Origin: Phymatolithon calcareum
Lineage: Eukaryota > Rhodophyta > Florideophyceae > Hapalidiales
DNA: 64,000 nucleotides
NCBI GenBank assembly: GCA_977006965.1
Contig: OZ345385.1
Coordinates: forward strand, 1,612,001 to 1,676,000
Reading direction: 5' to 3'
Part shown: in pieces, positions 20,915-31,237 of the stretch
Layout: each line of letters starts with the position of its first letter
Numbering within the stretch: the stretch's first letter is position 1
Notes under the pieces: generated by a model
What the model was told of the DNA's origin: nothing
What the model saw: only the letters and a program-made list of their open reading frames with translations
Database searches by the model: none
Translations under genes and position numbers: made by a program

Positions 20915-22096
20915 ATGCGTACACCGTCTCCTAGCCCTCTGGTTGCAGCAGTCCGCGACTTCAGGCAGGCGGTAGGAGTCCTCCCCCAGTGGGTCAACAC
21001 CACCACCCCCGATAACCAGGATCGGGGGCACTATGAGTGGATCCATTGGGTCGAGGCTCTTCGCGTCGCCGAAATGTGGCAGTTCGGCGGCCCATGGCGA
21101 ACCCTAATCGCCGATATCAAGATGGTGAAACTGCTCGCTTCCATGGAGTTTCTCCATGAATTGAAGGAGCAGATCGTGTGGGAGATTGTGGAACAGGTTT
21201 ATAACGCCGCCGAATATGCTCGCCATTCAAGAACACCGTCCATAAAAGTCAAGGCCCGCATCCGCGCCGTCCATTCCTGGCAGCAGCGTCATTTTCAGAA
21301 GAAGCACACACTGCTGTCCTTTCTCGACTTCGCTTTCGTCCTCTCCGCCTACGATGAGTTTCAAGTGGACCGTCAATTTATAGATCCTGCCCTCACCGAC
21401 CCTGTGGAAGATGTTCCCGGCATGACCCCTGGCGAGCTCGTGACGTATACGGCCACACTGGAAACCGAGATGATTATCGCTCGTCGCCTCCCTTTTTACG
21501 CCAAGGTTGCAGGTTTGCTTGACAGATATGTTCTCGATATTCGGCTCCAGGCATTTGACTTTTGTGATGGACTTGATCCGCCAAACATCGCAATGCAGTC
21601 CGAAGTGCGAGACACGCGAGGAATGTTGCGAAGCGATAAGGCCGTCGACTTCACCGGCGTTTGGATGGGAATTTTACAGCACGGCGATTACAATCCTCGA
21701 TGGGACCGTCTCGTCAATCTACTTATTATTGCTCGTGTGCAGATCGATTCCTTGGAAACGTGGGAGACATATCTTCGAGAGGTGTCCAGGGCCATAATTG
21801 CCACTACCATTTCTCAAGCACCGCCGCTTGACGGATATCGCGATGATGTCCAGCCGTACGTGTCGACACAGCAAATGACGCTACATCTCCGGGTGCCCGT
21901 GCGTGGCGCGGGTAAGGGCCAGAGAAAGTTTAAGATCAAAGCAAGTTTTCGTCATGTCATGGAGTCTCGCATTCGATGGTTTGAGAGGTTCAATGGAACT
22001 CATGGGCTTTCATTAGACTACATGGATGAGTATCTGGAAATTCGAGCGTATCGAGGACCGCAGAAGAGAACGTTCGATTATTTCGGTCGCGGGTGA
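20915..22096 (+). CDS. Orphan 393-residue protein
   Basis: A single uninterrupted ORF from ATG (context GACCATGCG) to TGA at 22094. It is the longest host-looking frame in the window, with steady coding character and no repeat similarity. I recognise no family. Visible features: Trp-rich N-terminal third (EWIHWVEALRVAEMWQFGGP), a mid-region of alternating helices (LLASMEFLHELKEQIVWEIV), an acidic stretch near residue 160, and a basic C-terminal patch (RGAGKGQRKFKIKASFRHVM). No signal peptide, no clear membrane span, no Cys cluster. A soluble, mainly helical protein is the likely outcome. An AATAAA at 22367 could serve polyadenylation. It converges tail-to-tail with the TspO gene. Confidence 0.7.
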   Translation: MRTPSPSPLVAAVRDFRQAVGVLPQWVNTTTPDNQDRGHYEWIHWVEALRVAEMWQFGGPWRTLIADIKMVKLLASMEFLHELKEQIVWEIVEQVYNAAEYARHSRTPSIKVKARIRAVHSWQQRHFQKKHTLLSFLDFAFVLSAYDEFQVDRQFIDPALTDPVEDVPGMTPGELVTYTATLETEMIIARRLPFYAKVAGLLDRYVLDIRLQAFDFCDGLDPPNIAMQSEVRDTRGMLRSDKAVDFTGVWMGILQHGDYNPRWDRLVNLLIIARVQIDSLETWETYLREVSRAIIATTISQAPPLDGYRDDVQPYVSTQQMTLHLRVPVRGAGKGQRKFKIKASFRHVMESRIRWFERFNGTHGLSLDYMDEYLEIRAYRGPQKRTFDYFGRG

Positions 22097-22509
22097 GGAT
22101 GCAGCGGAGCAAATGATCTTCATGTCTCGATTGCTTTTCGTTTGTGGATGAACGCTATGGATGAATTTACCACTTCTCCTCATATGAGCATCGATCTAAC
22201 CCAGCTATTATCTTCATGTTCAACCATGCGATTTTCCATTTTCGATAAATCTCTATTCGTCTCTATTTCTATCGCAAGCGCAGTAAAGAACCGCCCATGC
22301 TTGACCCTTCAAATGCAGTGGCGTGGGCTCTGATTTCCTTGCCTGAAAGAGGACTATCATCTCTCAAATAAACATAACACTTTCACGTTTTTTAACCTGA
22401 GCAAAAATGACGCTCTGTCCCAAAGCGAGCCTTGCGTGCAAGGAAAAAGATAGAACTGAAGTACCCCAATCTACCTAAAGCCCTAAACAACACACAGTGA
22501 TCCTCACTT

Positions 22510-23319
22510 CTAATCAGCTTTGCACAATGCTGCCTCACGTTGACGAACAACTTCGTCCTTCATCACGCCAAAGTGCGGCCCAGGGTTTCGCCTCCACATA
22601 AAGTGCGACAGATGGGCCATGAGCACGAGCCACGCGTAATACGGCACCAACGTGAGCCCTGCCAGTATGTCCCAGCTGGCAGCCTCGAGGATAAGCACTG
22701 GGGTGGTCAACACCAACAAGATCATGATAGCAAACGCCACACCGAGACGACGCGTCCAGAAAAACACCGGGGGCCAACTGTTCAGCAACACGAGATGCGC
22801 AACATACCACGCCGCGTGCACATGCGTGCCGCCGGCGTCGGCGAGTCGGTACGACGCATAGCCCAGACTGAGGTAGTGACAGAGCCAGACGGCGGGGAAG
22901 ACGGCGGGGAAGACGGCCGGCGGTGGCGTCCAGACGCTCTTGCGCAGGGTGCGATGCCACCTACGGGCGAACGGCTCGGAGGAAAAGTGCGCGGAAAGAC
23001 CGACGATCAGAGGCGCGGCCAGGAAGGCGAAATGGGCGTTTCGGTCGCCATGGTTAATGGCAGGCCCACCGCGAGTTCGAGGAGTGAATTTCCGTGAGAT
23101 ATTCGCGTTGCTGAGCGACAACAAATTGGTCTTTTTTGTAAGTTGCTGGCAACACCATCCGCCGCCAGACGTGTACGTGTAAATTAGGCCTACCTGTATT
23201 TGCAAAGAATATCTGGTCGTGCACGACGCGTGGAAGTATCTTTTGATATCACAATATCCATCATGCATATACTGAAGCGATTCGTTTAGACTATTATGAG
23301 AAAAAACAATAAATATCAT
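22510..23319 (-). CDS. TspO/MBR-family membrane protein
   Basis: Residues ~98-260 follow the TspO (translocator protein, peripheral benzodiazepine receptor) plan. First membrane helix: AHFAFLAAPLIVGLSAHF. Then TLRKSVWTPPPAVFPAVFPA with the conserved W-T-P-P-P and P-x-V-W. Further helices: GYASYRLAD, LVLLNSWPPVFFWTRRLG, FAIMILLVLTTPVLILEA and GLTLVPYYAWLVLMAHLS. The protein ends soon after FMWRRNPG. TspO proteins bind tetrapyrroles and sterols in outer mitochondrial or ER/Golgi membranes. Two oddities: a 4-residue tandem duplication (AVFP twice, from a 12-bp repeat), and an ~85-residue N-terminal stretch with no family similarity. The first ATG in frame is at 23319; the true start may be later via an intron or non-ATG codon, since a strong-context ATG near 23052 is out of frame. 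Confidence 0.8.
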   Translation of the reverse strand: MIFIVFSHNSLNESLQYMHDGYCDIKRYFHASCTTRYSLQIQVGLIYTYTSGGGWCCQQLTKKTNLLSLSNANISRKFTPRTRGGPAINHGDRNAHFAFLAAPLIVGLSAHFSSEPFARRWHRTLRKSVWTPPPAVFPAVFPAVWLCHYLSLGYASYRLADAGGTHVHAAWYVAHLVLLNSWPPVFFWTRRLGVAFAIMILLVLTTPVLILEAASWDILAGLTLVPYYAWLVLMAHLSHFMWRRNPGPHFGVMKDEVVRQREAALCKAD

Positions 23320-23329
23320 GTTTTAGCAT

Positions 23330-25440
23330 TGTGCAGTGCAGCATCGGCTCGATACAAATATTAAAGGATTGAAATTGACAGTCCACTTTTCGAAAGCCAA
23401 AGGTGAAAGCGGGCGTCTCTATATAAAGCCGACTTTTCCATTCATTCATTTAGCGCATTCCTCTTGTGGGGCTAGCAGCACTTTGCTTTGAGGGCCTAAG
23501 CTTCTTCCACTCTAATCTATTTTCTGCGAGTTTGACTGACTGCTGGTTGCACGTTGAGGTCCGGGCCGTTGCCAAATATTGACTCTGGGGTTCGTCGGAC
23601 GCAGTGAAGAAGCACTTGACGAACCAAGCGACGTCGAGCCAACTCCATCGTATGTCTCTGCCGCACAATATGATATCACATATAAAGCCGACTGGTCAAG
23701 TGAATAGTCCTCCGGGAATGAAAATTCAATGAATCGAAAGTCTTTGTCCCCCCTTCCAAAAATCACAATTCAAAAATAATCAAGTTTCAAAACAGGCAAT
23801 ACTCTGCACTACAATAAAGATTATCCGAAGGCGCTAGCTCGCAAAACACCGTCCTGTTGCGCCTCTGCCCCATCGCACCTCCTTGCGTCAGCAGGGTACA
23901 CAAACACTGTCTGGTAATACAGTAGTCCAGTCATTGAAGACGCGTCTTGCACCGTCTCCTTGCACCTCTTTCAAAACATGTACTAGAGTCTGGCATTCAA
24001 ACGTACAGAGGCCTGGCCTGGCCTCCGTCCGGACCTCGGTGACTGATACTTAGGAACAATCAAGTGTCATACCTTCTAGCGGAAGTTAAAAGTACAGTAC
24101 TGTATCATACTGTGGGGGAGAGGGCGTTCAGAGAGTTTGACGTTTGCCTCACCTGGCAGCACGATTCCTCGAGAGGCGTTTGTTTGTTGAAGCAATGAAC
24201 TGCACAGCGCGAGTCGGAGATTTGGATTCACATGCCCAAGTCCCACGCTCGGGAAACGTGAATCACCGCTTCGGACGGCACAGCGTGAGTGGAAGTACTG
24301 TACATCTCCCCACGAAGAGCTTGAAAGTATATACTGTAATGTAAAACGGAGCGCGTGCGGTCGCATGACGGTTCTAAGTTAACGGCCGTTAAAAACGGAA
24401 TGCCTTTCACGAAGTCAATCAGTTTCAGTCACTTGCACAGGAGGCTACCCGTAAAACATACTCCAAAATCTACAAGTCTTACAGCATCTGCGTCGTACTC
24501 AATCGATGCAGGTTTGTCGCCAAGTAGTTCGAATTAAATCAGAATTAAGCTACCCCTTACTGTACAGTGCAGTACATTCCTCTCTAGATGGGCGACATTC
24601 TGTAACACCCTGCTCTTTCACACGCCGAGACAGCACGAGAAAACTCGTGATCGGCTGAAGGGACGTTGACGCGATACCTTCGCTGTCCCTAAGCTGGCAT
24701 CTAGGGATATTGATTGCAGTGACCCTTCCTGGGCACCGCTATACCTGCCGGTAGACGACTCATCCATGTGGGTGCCGGAAGGTCCACGCAGAAGAGAGGC
24801 CTAGCGGAGTTAACGGTAAGTCGTGAACTCGTGATCCAATCAAGGTGTTGGTTTTTGCACATCTTGTGATTACCTGAACATTAGGGTCTTCCTCGTGCCT
24901 TTGCTACATTGGTAATCGAGCTGATTACTACTTAAACACAATAAAGGCAGCGCCATCGGAAACGAGCAACCGCATGGCGACCAAGCCTCTCAACCTCTCC
25001 TGTACCCAACAGTACCATCGTTCCCATCCTTTCCTTCACCCTGACACGCCGCGAGGCGTTACAATTCTAAAGAGCGGTTCTAATTATATGATTTTTGATT
25101 TAATAAACAATAATTCAAGTTTTGCGTTTGCCATGAAGCTCGTCTCCGATGGGGATATGCAATGATTACTTCAGAGCGAATGGCCTCTGTTGAATACGCC
25201 TAGCTCTTTTCGCGGACGGCGTGTCTTGATTGTGCCTTGCGTTGCGGCGGAAGGCAGGATTTGGATTGCATCCGACATTTTCACCGAAGGACTTGATTGC
25301 GATCAGCCTCGCATTCTTAGCAAACTGCTGAAGAAGATTGGGCATATCTCTTTGGCGGACGGCCTGGTTATAATGCGATGGCGTTCTTTAGCTGGACGGC
25401 TTGTACTGAAATGGCGCCGGGTTCTTTGACATGATGTCTT
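23330..25440. other. No gene recognised
   Basis: Contains short unclassified frames (for example 24974-25165 and 25190-25429, plus strand). 23441-23510 looks like a decayed minus-strand J tail (ATTC repeats, CCTCTTGTGGGGCTAGC). Several GTACAGTAC words occur near 24095 and 24565, without an element structure I can defend. Confidence 0.35.
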
Positions 25441-25452
25441 GAATAGGATGCG

Positions 25453-26044
25453 TGGTCTTCTTTTAAGGGGGATATATGTCGATTTATTGTAAGAGCTCCG
25501 AAAGTCTCAATTGAGTAAAAGGACAAAGTCTCGCTGTTTTCCATACTCATCTCTCTACTATCCTTCTAATATCTCCATAATCCGAATTTCACTCGCTGTG
25601 AGGGCCCGAGCAAGTCTTTCGCATTCATATTCCGTTTCTTGGCCCATCTTCATAGACCGTAATGTACGTTGCAACACGAAGCTGCCCTGTTACTCAACTT
25701 GAGGCTTTGGGAGCTTTTAAAATAAAATCAATATATATCCCCCCCGATTAGCTCAACCACAGCACCAGTCCCAAAGAACTTCGCCAAAATGGATTTTCTT
25801 CGCAAAGGAACTCTGTTCAAAATGACTCTCAGGCATCTCAACCGCGCAGTTCTGTCCCTTATATATAGAAATCTTGGTAGGTCGTTCGGTACGCCGATCC
25901 AGATTTTAGCGGTCCGCCCCTCTTCTTCCAACGACTAGACTTTGACTGTTGCTTGTAGGCGTCGCGTTTTTGACACCATACCTTCTTTCGCTTGTTTCAG
26001 AGCTTCTTTAAGGTGTTCCTCTACCCCAAGATACCCAATGTATT
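25453..26044 (-). mobile_element. LINE A C-terminal region split by a 60-bp LINE A tail
   Basis: Minus-strand sequence encodes YIRDRTARLRCLRVILNRVP, SILAKFFGTGAVVELI and, after the break, the ECERLARALTASEI region and 3' tail. At 25681-25740 a plus-strand family A 3' end (AGCTGCCCTGTTACTCAACT ... TATATATCCCCCCC) interrupts it at the point where the intact copy at 14540 reads CAACACGATAAGCTCC. The TSD is only 2-3 bases and cannot be delimited. Confidence 0.75.
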
Positions 26045-26142
26045 CCGTTCTATTAGCGACACATTTTGCACAATATTCCACTCCATTTACAAACCTAGTG
26101 GTAGCTTCAAACTGTGACATCCCTACTCCTTACTCGATTTGT

Positions 26143-26379
26143 ATGCAAAGGAGTGTCACCTGCAAATAGCACCACCCTGAAATGGCACCATCTTGGAAAC
26201 GGAAGCTGAAACGGAAGCCACCTCGATTCCGGTTCCAACAATAACTCCTCCTCAAGGCTCTCAATATAAATCTAACAACAACTACTCACCCCATCTTCTC
26301 GTCCAATGCACGCCATCGTACACACATCCAGCACATATTCAGCATTCATTGTCAATCCATTTGCCCTCACAATCCCGCA
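26143..26379 (+). promoter_or_regulatory. Copy of the UDP-sugar dehydrogenase promoter and leader
   Basis: About 237 bases are nearly collinear with 47769-48003 upstream of the dehydrogenase gene. Shared blocks are CACCTGCAAAT, AAATGGCACCATCTTGGAAA, ATATAAATCT (TATA-like), ACTCACCCCATCTTCTCG, CATATTCAGCATTCATT and the ATG at 26380. After ~8 codons of a different sequence it enters LINE A2. Confidence 0.82.
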
Positions 26380-26383
26380 ATGT

Positions 26384-28282
26384 CTTCTGCGATAGAAGAA
26401 GCGCCTCGATGAGGCAGATGAGTATTCTGGGAGAGAGGAAGACATTATGGAGGCAACCAAGGACATAGAGTGCCTCAAGAAATATGAAGATCTGCACCAT
26501 GCTCTCGATAAAGCGGAGGAGGGCTCAGTCTCAAAGAAAGGGCGACGAAAAGAATTAATTGAGTTATGGGCAGAGGATGAAGAGGGAAGATCGCTAGAGA
26601 TACCAACTGATTAGAACTATCTACCGGTGGTTCTCCGCGTAAGAGAAAGGTGGACACGGTTGCGATGCCTACGGCTGATATTCAACAGAGCACCTTTTTG
26701 GAGAAAATGAGTACTAGATGCATACTTTGGTGTCACAGCCGTGATTGAGCTGGTCGTGCTCCAGCTTATTCTACCTTCATCTAAGATTAGTCCTGAAATG
26801 TAATATGAATGTAAGCGGATCACTAGAGCACTTGCTGGGAGAGGAACACGAATCAAGGATATGGGATCCAACCACCAATTCAGAAGGACAGTTCCAGTAT
26901 CAGGTTTTCAACCTTCACGACTCCTGTTTCGGCGAAGGATGATCCAGAGGAGAAGCGTACCGCGGAAGAAGCTTTTCTTCTAGAGCAAAGGCAGTACAAC
27001 CAGCCGATATTGAGATATGGACGGATGGAAGTGTCGGAAAAGTACCACATGAATTTGTCTGCGACCTGAATCATGGAGAACGAGTCTCCGTGAAATGGGA
27101 TGAATGTTCGTATACTGCGTCGTTGAGCCAATTCAGCCCCTCTCAGTACTAGAACCACGAACCAGCAAAACGTTTTGAGTTTCAACACGGCAGGCCCCCG
27201 GACATGCTCTTGGTCTACGACGACGGAGACGAGCATGCATACTCAACGACCCCGACCGCCTCGAAAGAACGCGTTATCGTGTGCGACGAAGACGGTGACA
27301 CACTCGACATGTATCGTACAATCCCATTCCAGATCGGCGGAGCTGGGATTCTGATTTTGAGCGGCGAAGACACTGTTATGGAAGAAGCGCTGGCCGTTGA
27401 GACTGTCGGCTCTTTATTTGACGCGGAGGCATTTGCCGCCGTACAGGCCTTCCAAGCAACGTTAACGCTACTACTTTCCCGCGGCAGCACTATCAGATGG
27501 TTCACTGACAGCCGTAGATGCACAGATGCGCTCAACGGGCAACCGCGGATGTTTGTTGACATGGTCCGGAATCTATGGAACCTAATGGAACGGTTATTTT
27601 CACGCGACATTCAGATAGAGTGTGTTTGGATACCGAGTCACTGCGGCGTCGCGAAGAATGAGGCTGCTGATGAAATTGTGCGGCGTGGAATTTCGGGATC
27701 GATACTGGCCCGGCACCAAGCGATACCTCTTACTTTGGAAGCAGCACGATCCATCATCAAGCCGCCCTGTAGAAGCACACCAGTGACCCTTCCTACGCCC
27801 CCGAAAGATCTGTACATCTCGCAGAGACGTGCAGAGGTGGTACTGCACCAGCTCATAGTGAACTGCAGCCCTATTGTGTCAAGCCTTCGCCATGGACAAA
27901 GCAAGAATGAACCGCTTCTCTACGACCCAGTATGCAAGATGTGCCCGTATGGCGTCAAGGAGACAGTGGAATACCTCATACTACACTGTTCTGGGAGGAC
28001 TGCCTCTCGACGACAATGCATCGGAAGAGTTCGAGACAAAATCTGTGCAGGGAGAGACCCGTGTGCAGGGAGAGACCCGTAGAGATACTCCAATATTTGA
28101 ACAATGAGAACTTACTCTAGGGTTAGTTCTGGCGTTAATTAACGTATTCTGCATTAAAGAAAGAAAGAAAGGATATACTGAATAGTCAAACTACGTTAGC
28201 TTAGAAAATCGTGCGAAAGCGGCCCTGTTACTCTTGAAGAGAGGCCTTGGGAGCTTTTAAAATAAATCAACACATATCCCCA
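26384..28282 (+). mobile_element. LINE A2 copy carrying an inserted LINE E
   Basis: 26384-26862 encodes ATKDIECLKKYEDLHHALDK, AEEGSVSKKGRRKELI and VVLQLILPSSKIS with several stops. The copy resumes at 28169 with GGATATACTGAATAGTC and ends AAAATAAATCAACACATATC at 28280. The first codons lie directly downstream of the captured leader. It has no RT catalytic domain. Confidence 0.8.
26863..28168 (+). mobile_element. LINE family E, RNase H and Cys/His knuckle
   Basis: TSD AAGGATAT (26855-26862, 28169-28176). Reading frame 27003-28082 with one in-frame TAG near 27151 encodes a C-terminal RNase H: DIEIWTDGSV, FDAEAFAAVQAF, IRWFTDSRRCTDALNG and WIPSHCGVAKNEAADE supply the D-E-D-(H/D) pattern. It is followed by a zinc-knuckle-like CKMCPYGVKETVEYLILHC. 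The 3' end has an 18-bp tandem duplication (GTGCAGGGAGAGACCCGT twice, 28047-28082) that shifts the last codons, then (AAAG)n. The RT portion is missing, so 5'-truncated. Confidence 0.85.
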
Positions 28283-28730
28283 GTGTTCAAAAAAGGGCTA
28301 AGTATGCAGAAGTGTATTCGGATATACAAGGCGCTAGTACAGCCACGCTGGGAGTACGCAATGCACTTAACGCCCTGGACAGAAGACGTACAAAATGCCG
28401 TCAAGGAAGTAGAAGAAACATTCTTCAATCAAGTATATTGGCCACTGGCCCGAGGAAGGACGGACAGGCTCCGTGTCCTGTGCCGGATCCAACCGTCGCC
28501 ACATCGACGAGAAATCTTCAAGAAAAAGGCGAAAGAACGTATGTATTCAAATGAGGTGCCCGAAAGAAGAAACAACCATTACTAGCAGTACATCAGGAAA
28601 GATATAGCCACGATGGAGACCAGAGAGCCGTTTGGTGAAGCTGTAAAGCATATACAAACAAACCAGTCTTCGCAAAGAATTCGATCTCACACCCTGCCAA
28701 AAAGGGTGGGCACTAACCGACCCTTGACTC
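28283..28730 (+). mobile_element. LINE B/C RT thumb fragment
   Basis: The frame reads KCIRIYKALVQPRWEYAMHL, TPWTEDVQNAVKEVEETFFN, RTDRLRVLCRIQPSPHRREI. A second frame continues GEAVKHIQTNQSS, resembling EATKHIRTKQSAELL at 15047-15277. It starts exactly where LINE A2 ends. Catalytic box absent. Confidence 0.7.
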
Positions 28731-28917
28731 ATAGTACGTTGAGTGTTAGTCCGTGTCTGCGATAAATCTGTTGGTTCTTCTTGGAAGAGTCGTTCACTGT
28801 ACTATGTTGACAGAGTCGGTGGATAGATCGCAAGGAGCCGTTGTAGAGCTCCTAGGTTCCCCTGCTACATTGCGTGTCTACACGAGGAAGGCGAACCGTT
28901 GAGGCAACCATTTGGAA

Positions 28918-29130
28918 GAAGAGGAAAAGTATATTTTTATTTAAAACTTACTAACGCATCTGATGTCGCTTGGGACAACTTTTCGGGTGGCAAGAAAAGT
29001 TGGCTTGCTTCTGTCCGGTGAAGAGTTTCTTGTCGTTAGTGTTTCACTGTTCGTTGGTCAGCAAAAACCTACCTCTGTTCCCCTAAAGGGCCTCCAGGCG
29101 GAAAAGTAGTCCACATTCATGTGTCACGCG
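28918..29130 (-). mobile_element. LINE D 3' UTR, diverged
   Basis: The inverse complement shows TTTTAAATAAAAATATACTT and a degraded (TTC)n, preceded by the GTTGTCCCAAGCGACATCAG block. It is older-looking than other D copies. TSD not found. Confidence 0.65.
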
Positions 29131-29204
29131 GGAACCACTTGGTAGAAGGGAAGTGCCAAGGGTTTTGAAAACCCTCATTTGCGAACTTGCGGCCGTCAAC
29201 AAAA

Positions 29205-29371
29205 ATAGTTGATATTCAGTTGATATATCAACGAGAATTTAATATCAATTCTTTTTCATTTCACACTGACATCCTGTCATACCCTTGATATAGTATCAGG
29301 CTTCACGGGGCAACAAAATATCAAAAGTGATATCAACTTTAAATAATATTAGGTTGATGCTAATTAAGGAG
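29205..29371. repeat. AT-rich TGATAT-word cluster
   Basis: At least seven TGATAT/ATATCA words within 170 bases, including GTTGATATATCAAC, a perfect short palindrome. Similar to 20370-20580. It directly precedes the terminal inverted repeat at 29372. Confidence 0.5.
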
Positions 29372-29644
29372 ATGTGTACCGTAAGCCGGGATAAAAAATG
29401 AAAGTTAAACGTAAGAGAACCAGGCCCGAGTGGGTACAGTAGAACCCCAGGGAGATATGTGTTGATTTATTTTAAAAGCACCCAAGACCTCACTGTGAGT
29501 AACGGGGCAGCCTCACAATTACTTCTAACTTACCGCATTCTATTTTCCTAACATTTCCTTGATTCGAGTTGCTCTCCATATGAGAGTTCGAGTTAGTCTT
29601 TTGCATTCATATTCAGTCTCTTTGTCCATCGTCTTAGACCCGAG

Positions 29645-29848
29645 TATTAACTTTCCCCCTCGAGGTCCCGAAGGAGACCAAAGGTGGGTTTTTCTAGTCC
29701 ACTAAATCGTGTTGCACCAACAAGAAAAGAAAACCCCTTCAGGACAGAATCTAGCCAAACCCCTTGGCCTTAGGAAAGTTGCCCCGAGCGTCAGCAGATG
29801 CGCTGGTAACTTTTAAATAAAAATCTACCTTTCTTCTTCTTCTTCGTT
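29645..29848 (+). mobile_element. LINE D 3' UTR in LINE A
   Basis: CCCCTCGAGGTCCCGAAGG, GAATCTAGCCAAACCCCTTG, TAACTTTTAAATAAAAATCT and (TTC)n are all present. The flanking LINE A pieces are not contiguous, so a deletion accompanied or followed insertion. Confidence 0.8.
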
Positions 29849-31039
29849 TCTGAGATGGTTAATTTCCTTCGATACTTCTGCCATATCTTCCTGTCTTCCT
29901 CGGCATTCTTCTTTCTCTTCCAGGTGCCGTTTTCCATTTTAACAGGCTTTGCCGACGGAGCACCCTCATTCGATTTCTTCGATGCTCCGCATATTTCCCG
30001 AAGACATACTTGTAAAAAAGACAATCTGCTGTCTCAATTGCTGATAGCAACCGCTTCGTCATCGGAGTCAGGCGACTTGCATACTCCCATTTGGGGAGAA
30101 TCAACGACTTGAAAATCCTGATGCATATTTCAGGGTGGAATCCACTGACATTAACACCACTCTGCCTTAGTTTGTGGATGCATCCAACCACATTCCGCAC
30201 TCTCGACATTGCTGTATCGTCTGTAACTCCAGTGTTGTTCATACTAATACTCATGTAGGAAAGTCTCCACGCTTGTTGTAGCTCTTTTCTGGCAAGCTTG
30301 AACTTTTGCTTAGGTAACCCCTTGTACTTAAGCTCTTCGCTCTTTCCTGGCTTTGTGTTCCATGTCATAGAATTTTCGTTTGCCCACTCCGTGGCTATGT
30401 CCAGTAGCCTTCGTAACCCTTTCGCATTCTTGGCTTGTAAAAGCATATCGTCCGCAATAACTGAACTGGCTGCTCGGAGACAATTCCTGTAACTTTTCCA
30501 GCGGCTTCAGCAAACGTATCTATGAATATGTTATAAAGTCACGGGCTGAATGGGGACACTTGTGGAACACCTCTGTCGATAATGCACCACGTTTTTGATT
30601 CGTCCCCTGCGGATGTGATCCACGATGGCTTCAGCAAGTAGGCTACCATCCGAGTAATATGCATCGGCAATTTGGTGGTCAGACGCTCCATGAGGATGTC
30701 CCTTGGGACGGTATCATAGTCTGCAGATTGGTCGAGGACTGCAACATAGGGATGCCCATTTCTTATAGTATTGTTTGCCCGGAGTATGGCCAGATACGTG
30801 CTATTATCCCTCCGGAAACCAATTTGTGCCTTGTTGAAGCGGTAGTGGTCTCTAATGTAAGAGTCGAGTGCTGAGTCGACAATCTTCCTGGCTTGGCTTA
30901 GTAAGGAGATAGGTCGGTAGCTTGTTGCAATGTGCCCTGGTCCTTTCTTGATAAGGGACTAAGTGCTGCTTGTCTCTATTGGCCTGGGAGGCATTTCAGT
31001 CCGCCACATGTCTCCCATATAGCCAATATCAGGTCGAAG

Positions 31040-31237
31040 AAGAAGAAGAAGTGTAAGTTTTTTATTTAAAAGTTACCAACGCATCTGCAGACGCTTGGGG
31101 CAGCTTTGCGAAGGCCATTGGGCCACAAACAGGGTCTATCGTTCTTATATGTTAGCGTTGTCGATTTCGACACGATCTGGCAGAAATACCAAAACCTACC
31201 TCTGGCTTAGAGCCTCGAGGGGGAAAAATATTCCAGT
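31040..31237 (-). mobile_element. LINE D 3' UTR with perfect TSD in LINE A
   Basis: TSDs of 15 bp, AATATCAGGTCGAAG, at 31025-31039 and 31238-31252. The insert starts with (GAA)n and resembles the D 3' UTR of the copy at 8430-10610 (ACAAACAGGGTCTATCGTTC in both, opposite strands). Confidence 0.88.

Noticed and set aside
22540-23097. 185-codon plus-strand ORF
   Set aside because: It is antisense to the TspO-like gene, whose conserved motifs are on the minus strand; the plus frame is an arginine-rich shadow of GC-rich coding DNA.
27204-28082. Host RNase H gene
   Set aside because: The domain order RNase H then Cys/His knuckle, the (AAAG)n tail, the TSD and two further copies show it is LINE E.
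29645-29848. A target duplication for this LINE D copy
   Set aside because: The flanks do not match and the surrounding LINE A pieces are not contiguous, so no clean TSD can be claimed.
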